From the NCBI GenBank assembly GCA_022059125.1, contig JAEUWY010000006.1:992001-1056000 (forward strand): DNA of 64,000 nucleotides, in the 5' to 3' direction. The stretch is from Corynespora cassiicola (Eukaryota; Ascomycota; Dothideomycetes; Pleosporales; Corynesporascaceae). This document shows, piece by piece, positions 61,759 to 64,000 of the stretch. How positions within the stretch are numbered: position 1 is the stretch's first letter; each line of letters begins with the position of its first letter. The notes beneath the pieces were generated by a model. That model saw nothing but the letters and a program-made list of their open reading frames with translations. It did not search any database and was not told where the DNA came from. Position numbers and translations under genes: made by a program.

Positions 61759-64000
61759 ATGTCTCCCAAGCCGCCGCCGCCCCCGCCGCCGCCAGAGGAC
61801 ACCGAGGTCTCGAACCCCGTGAAGCGTATACGTTGGGCCACCCACCGCGCCAACACCCAGCAGGCAGAGACCAAGCGCCAGTCGCTGAAGGAGCGCCTGC
61901 ACCGGAGGATAGGCTCCGGCGAGAAGAAGAGGGACTCGTTAGGGAAAGAAGGAGGACCGCTCGATCAGGGCGACCTGGAGAGCTCAGATGCAGGCAGTGA
62001 CGAGCAGGATTCCGGCCGTAGGGTCTACTTCAACGTGCCCCTCCCCTCACACGAGCGCGACGAAGATGGCCGTCCAAAAGCCCACTACGCGCGTAATAAG
62101 ATACGAACCGCAAAGTACACGCCGCTGAGCTTCATACCCAAGAACTTGTGGTTCCAGTTCCACAACATTGCCAACGTGTACTTCTTGTTCATCATTATCC
62201 TGGGTGTACGTGCCGCCCCCCTGCGGGTTGCTTACTTTTTGCGCTTACGAATCCTAGATTTTTTCCATATTCGGCGCCTCGAATCCGGCACTTAACGCCG
62301 TGCCACTGATCGTCATCCTCACCGTCACCGCCGTCAAGGACGCCATTGAAGATTGGAGGAGGACGGTGCTCGACAACGAGCTGAACAACGCTCCCGTCCA
62401 TAGATTGGTCGATTTCAACAACGTCAACACCGCCGAAGACTCCATTTCACTTTGGCGCAAATTCAAAAAGGCAAACACGCGAGCCGTCGTTTTCATCTGG
62501 AAATCCGTCAACAGAACCAAGGCCAGGAAAGGCAAGGAAGGCAATGGCCCCGGCGAATCGAGGCCATCCATCGAGACGAGACGAGCGTCCGTCCTCTCCC
62601 ACAGGACGTCGTATTTCTCCCCGGAACCCGCCAGGGAGGACGAGGAAGGAATCCAGATGACGCCGGTCCCCTCGCCTTTACCAGGACAGTCTCCGCGCCA
62701 GTCCCCGCTACCCGCAGATGCCGTCAACGTTGGCGGCCACACTCACGTGAAAGAGGGCGACAAGGCTAGAAGGCCTGGAACTCAGACGCCCCCAAAGCAA
62801 AAGTTCTACGGCAACGTCATCGACCCGTACAAGACCATTCCGGAAAAGGCACGCTTCAAAAAGGATGCCTGGAAGAGTGTCCAGGTGGGCGATTTCGTTC
62901 GTCTGTACAATGACGAGGAGATCCCTGCCGATGTTGTGGTGCTTTCGACTTCCTCCGACGACGGTGCATGTTACGTTGAGACTAAGAACCTTGACGGAGA
63001 GACCAACCTTAAGGTCCGTAACGCGCTTCACTGCACTCGCAACGTCAAACATGCTCGGCACTGCGAAAGGGCCGAATTCGTCATCGAGAGCGAAGGCGCC
63101 CACTCCAACCTGTATTCGTACAACGCCGTTGTGCGATGGAAGCAATATGACGAAAAGGACCCGAATGTGGCCCCCTACGATATGGCTGAGCCCATCTCCA
63201 TCAACAACCTGTTGCTTCGTGGATGCCAGCTTCGCAACACCGAGTGGGTTCTCGGCGTGGTCGTGTTCACTGGAGAGGAGACCAAGATCATGATCAACTC
63301 TGGTGTTACGCCAAGCAAGCGTGCCAAAATCAGCAAGGAATTGAACTGGAACGTCATCTACAACTTCTTCATCCTCTTCTTGATGTGTCTGGTCTCTGGC
63401 ATCGTCCTTGGCGTCTTCTGGAGCAAAGAAGACACCTCGCATGCATTCTTCGAATTCGGTTCGTACGGAAATGGCAATGCTGCCTTGGATGGCACAATCG
63501 CTTTCTGGGCCGCCATCATTCTCTTCCAGAACTTGGTGCCCATTTCGCTCTACATCACTCTAGAGATCATCCGCACACTACAGGCCGTGTTCATCTACAG
63601 TGATGTCTTGATGTACTACGAAAAGATCGATTATCCATGCACGCCAAAATCCTGGAATATCTCCGACGATGTTGGCCAAATCGAATACATTTTCTCGGAT
63701 AAGACGGGTACCCTTACCCAAAACGTCATGGAATTCAAGAAATGCACCATTAATGGCGTTCCCTATGGAGAGGCTTATACCGAAGCACAAGCCGGTATGC
63801 AGCGTAGGCAGGGTATCGACGTGGAGACCGAAGGGGCTCGTGCCCGCGAACAGATTGCGCGCGATCGTGTGCGGATGCTTGAAGGAATTCGGAAGATGCA
63901 CGATAATCCATACCTCCGAGACGAAGACCTTACGTTTGTAGCACCCGACTATATCGATGATCTGGCTGGCGAGTCTGGACCCGAGCAAAGGATCGAGAAC
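61759..64000 (+). CDS. DNF1: P4-ATPase phospholipid flippase, Dnf1/2 type (partial, N-terminal 730 residues)
   Basis: Aminophospholipid-translocating ATPase moving lipids to the cytosolic leaflet. Exon 1 is 61759-62205; exon 2 runs from 62258 past the right edge with no interruption. The N-terminus starts with a run of nine prolines and is charged. P4 landmarks: [29 protein letters not shown], the first membrane pair ([18 protein letters not shown] and [19 protein letters not shown]), the actuator DGET at D395 ([15 protein letters not shown]), [10 protein letters not shown] in segment 4, and the phosphorylated Asp630 in [14 protein letters not shown] Ser/Pro-rich insertion lies near 225-310. 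Sequence context resembles Dnf1/Dnf2 more than Drs2 or Neo1. The nucleotide-binding end and remaining segments lie outside the window. Confidence 0.93.

Noticed and set aside
61105..61902. 265-codon minus-strand frame overlapping the flippase start
   Set aside because: It is antisense to the C-rich leader and first exon of a confidently identified gene.

Overview
The window is nuclear DNA from a filamentous ascomycete (Pezizomycotina; a Dothideomycete is my guess, but only an impression). The evidence is intron-rich genes with short introns of about 45-90 bp and GT..AG borders, fungal-only proteins (ERG28, fungal GALT, a PLS1-like tetraspanin, L-galactonate dehydratase, Zn2Cys6 regulator), and pyrimidine-rich leaders and microsatellites between genes. 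I reconstructed 21 genes by joining exons in phase; two are cut by the window edges. I saw no tRNA, rRNA, CRISPR, transposon or virus-like sequence.

Layout. 0-8 kb: 5' part of a very-long-chain 3-oxoacyl-CoA reductase (-), ribosomal protein uS17/RPS11 (+), ERG28 (-), galactose-1-phosphate uridylyltransferase (-), and a YIP4/YIPF6-type Golgi protein (+) divergent from it. 9-16 kb: a RanBP3/Yrb2-like Ran-binding protein (+) and a six-exon full-length ABCC transporter (+). 16-25 kb: a 3.2 kb repeat-rich gap, two fungal proteins of unknown function (-) and the SAGA adaptor ADA2 (-). 26-36 kb: Ypk1/Gad8-type AGC kinase (+), glucose-6-phosphate isomerase (+), a secretory-pathway membrane protein resembling Psg1 (+), mitochondrial bS21m/MRP21 (-), and an RBM25/Snu71-like RRM-PWI splicing factor (+).

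36.8-46.9 kb is the accessory-looking part: L-galactonate dehydratase (D-galacturonate catabolism), a Zn2Cys6 regulator, a D-amino-acid oxidase ending in the peroxisomal signal AKL, a DAL5-type MFS anion permease, and an APC amino-acid/choline/GABA-type permease. Together these look like a small nutrient-use neighbourhood (uptake, oxidation, regulation); that they work together is inference. 49.7-64 kb: MADS-box factor MCM1 (-), PLS1-like tetraspanin (+), a seven-exon gene I think is the Smc5/6 loader subunit Nse6/SLF2 (-), and the first half of a Dnf-type P4-ATPase flippase (+).

Most genes are conserved housekeeping genes. No clear novel system is visible. The points most worth checking are the 37-47 kb catabolic neighbourhood, two repeat-rich gaps of more than 3 kb between convergent genes, a heptamer array at 60.6 kb, a 16-nt microexon, and a possible intron-retention isoform of the splicing factor.
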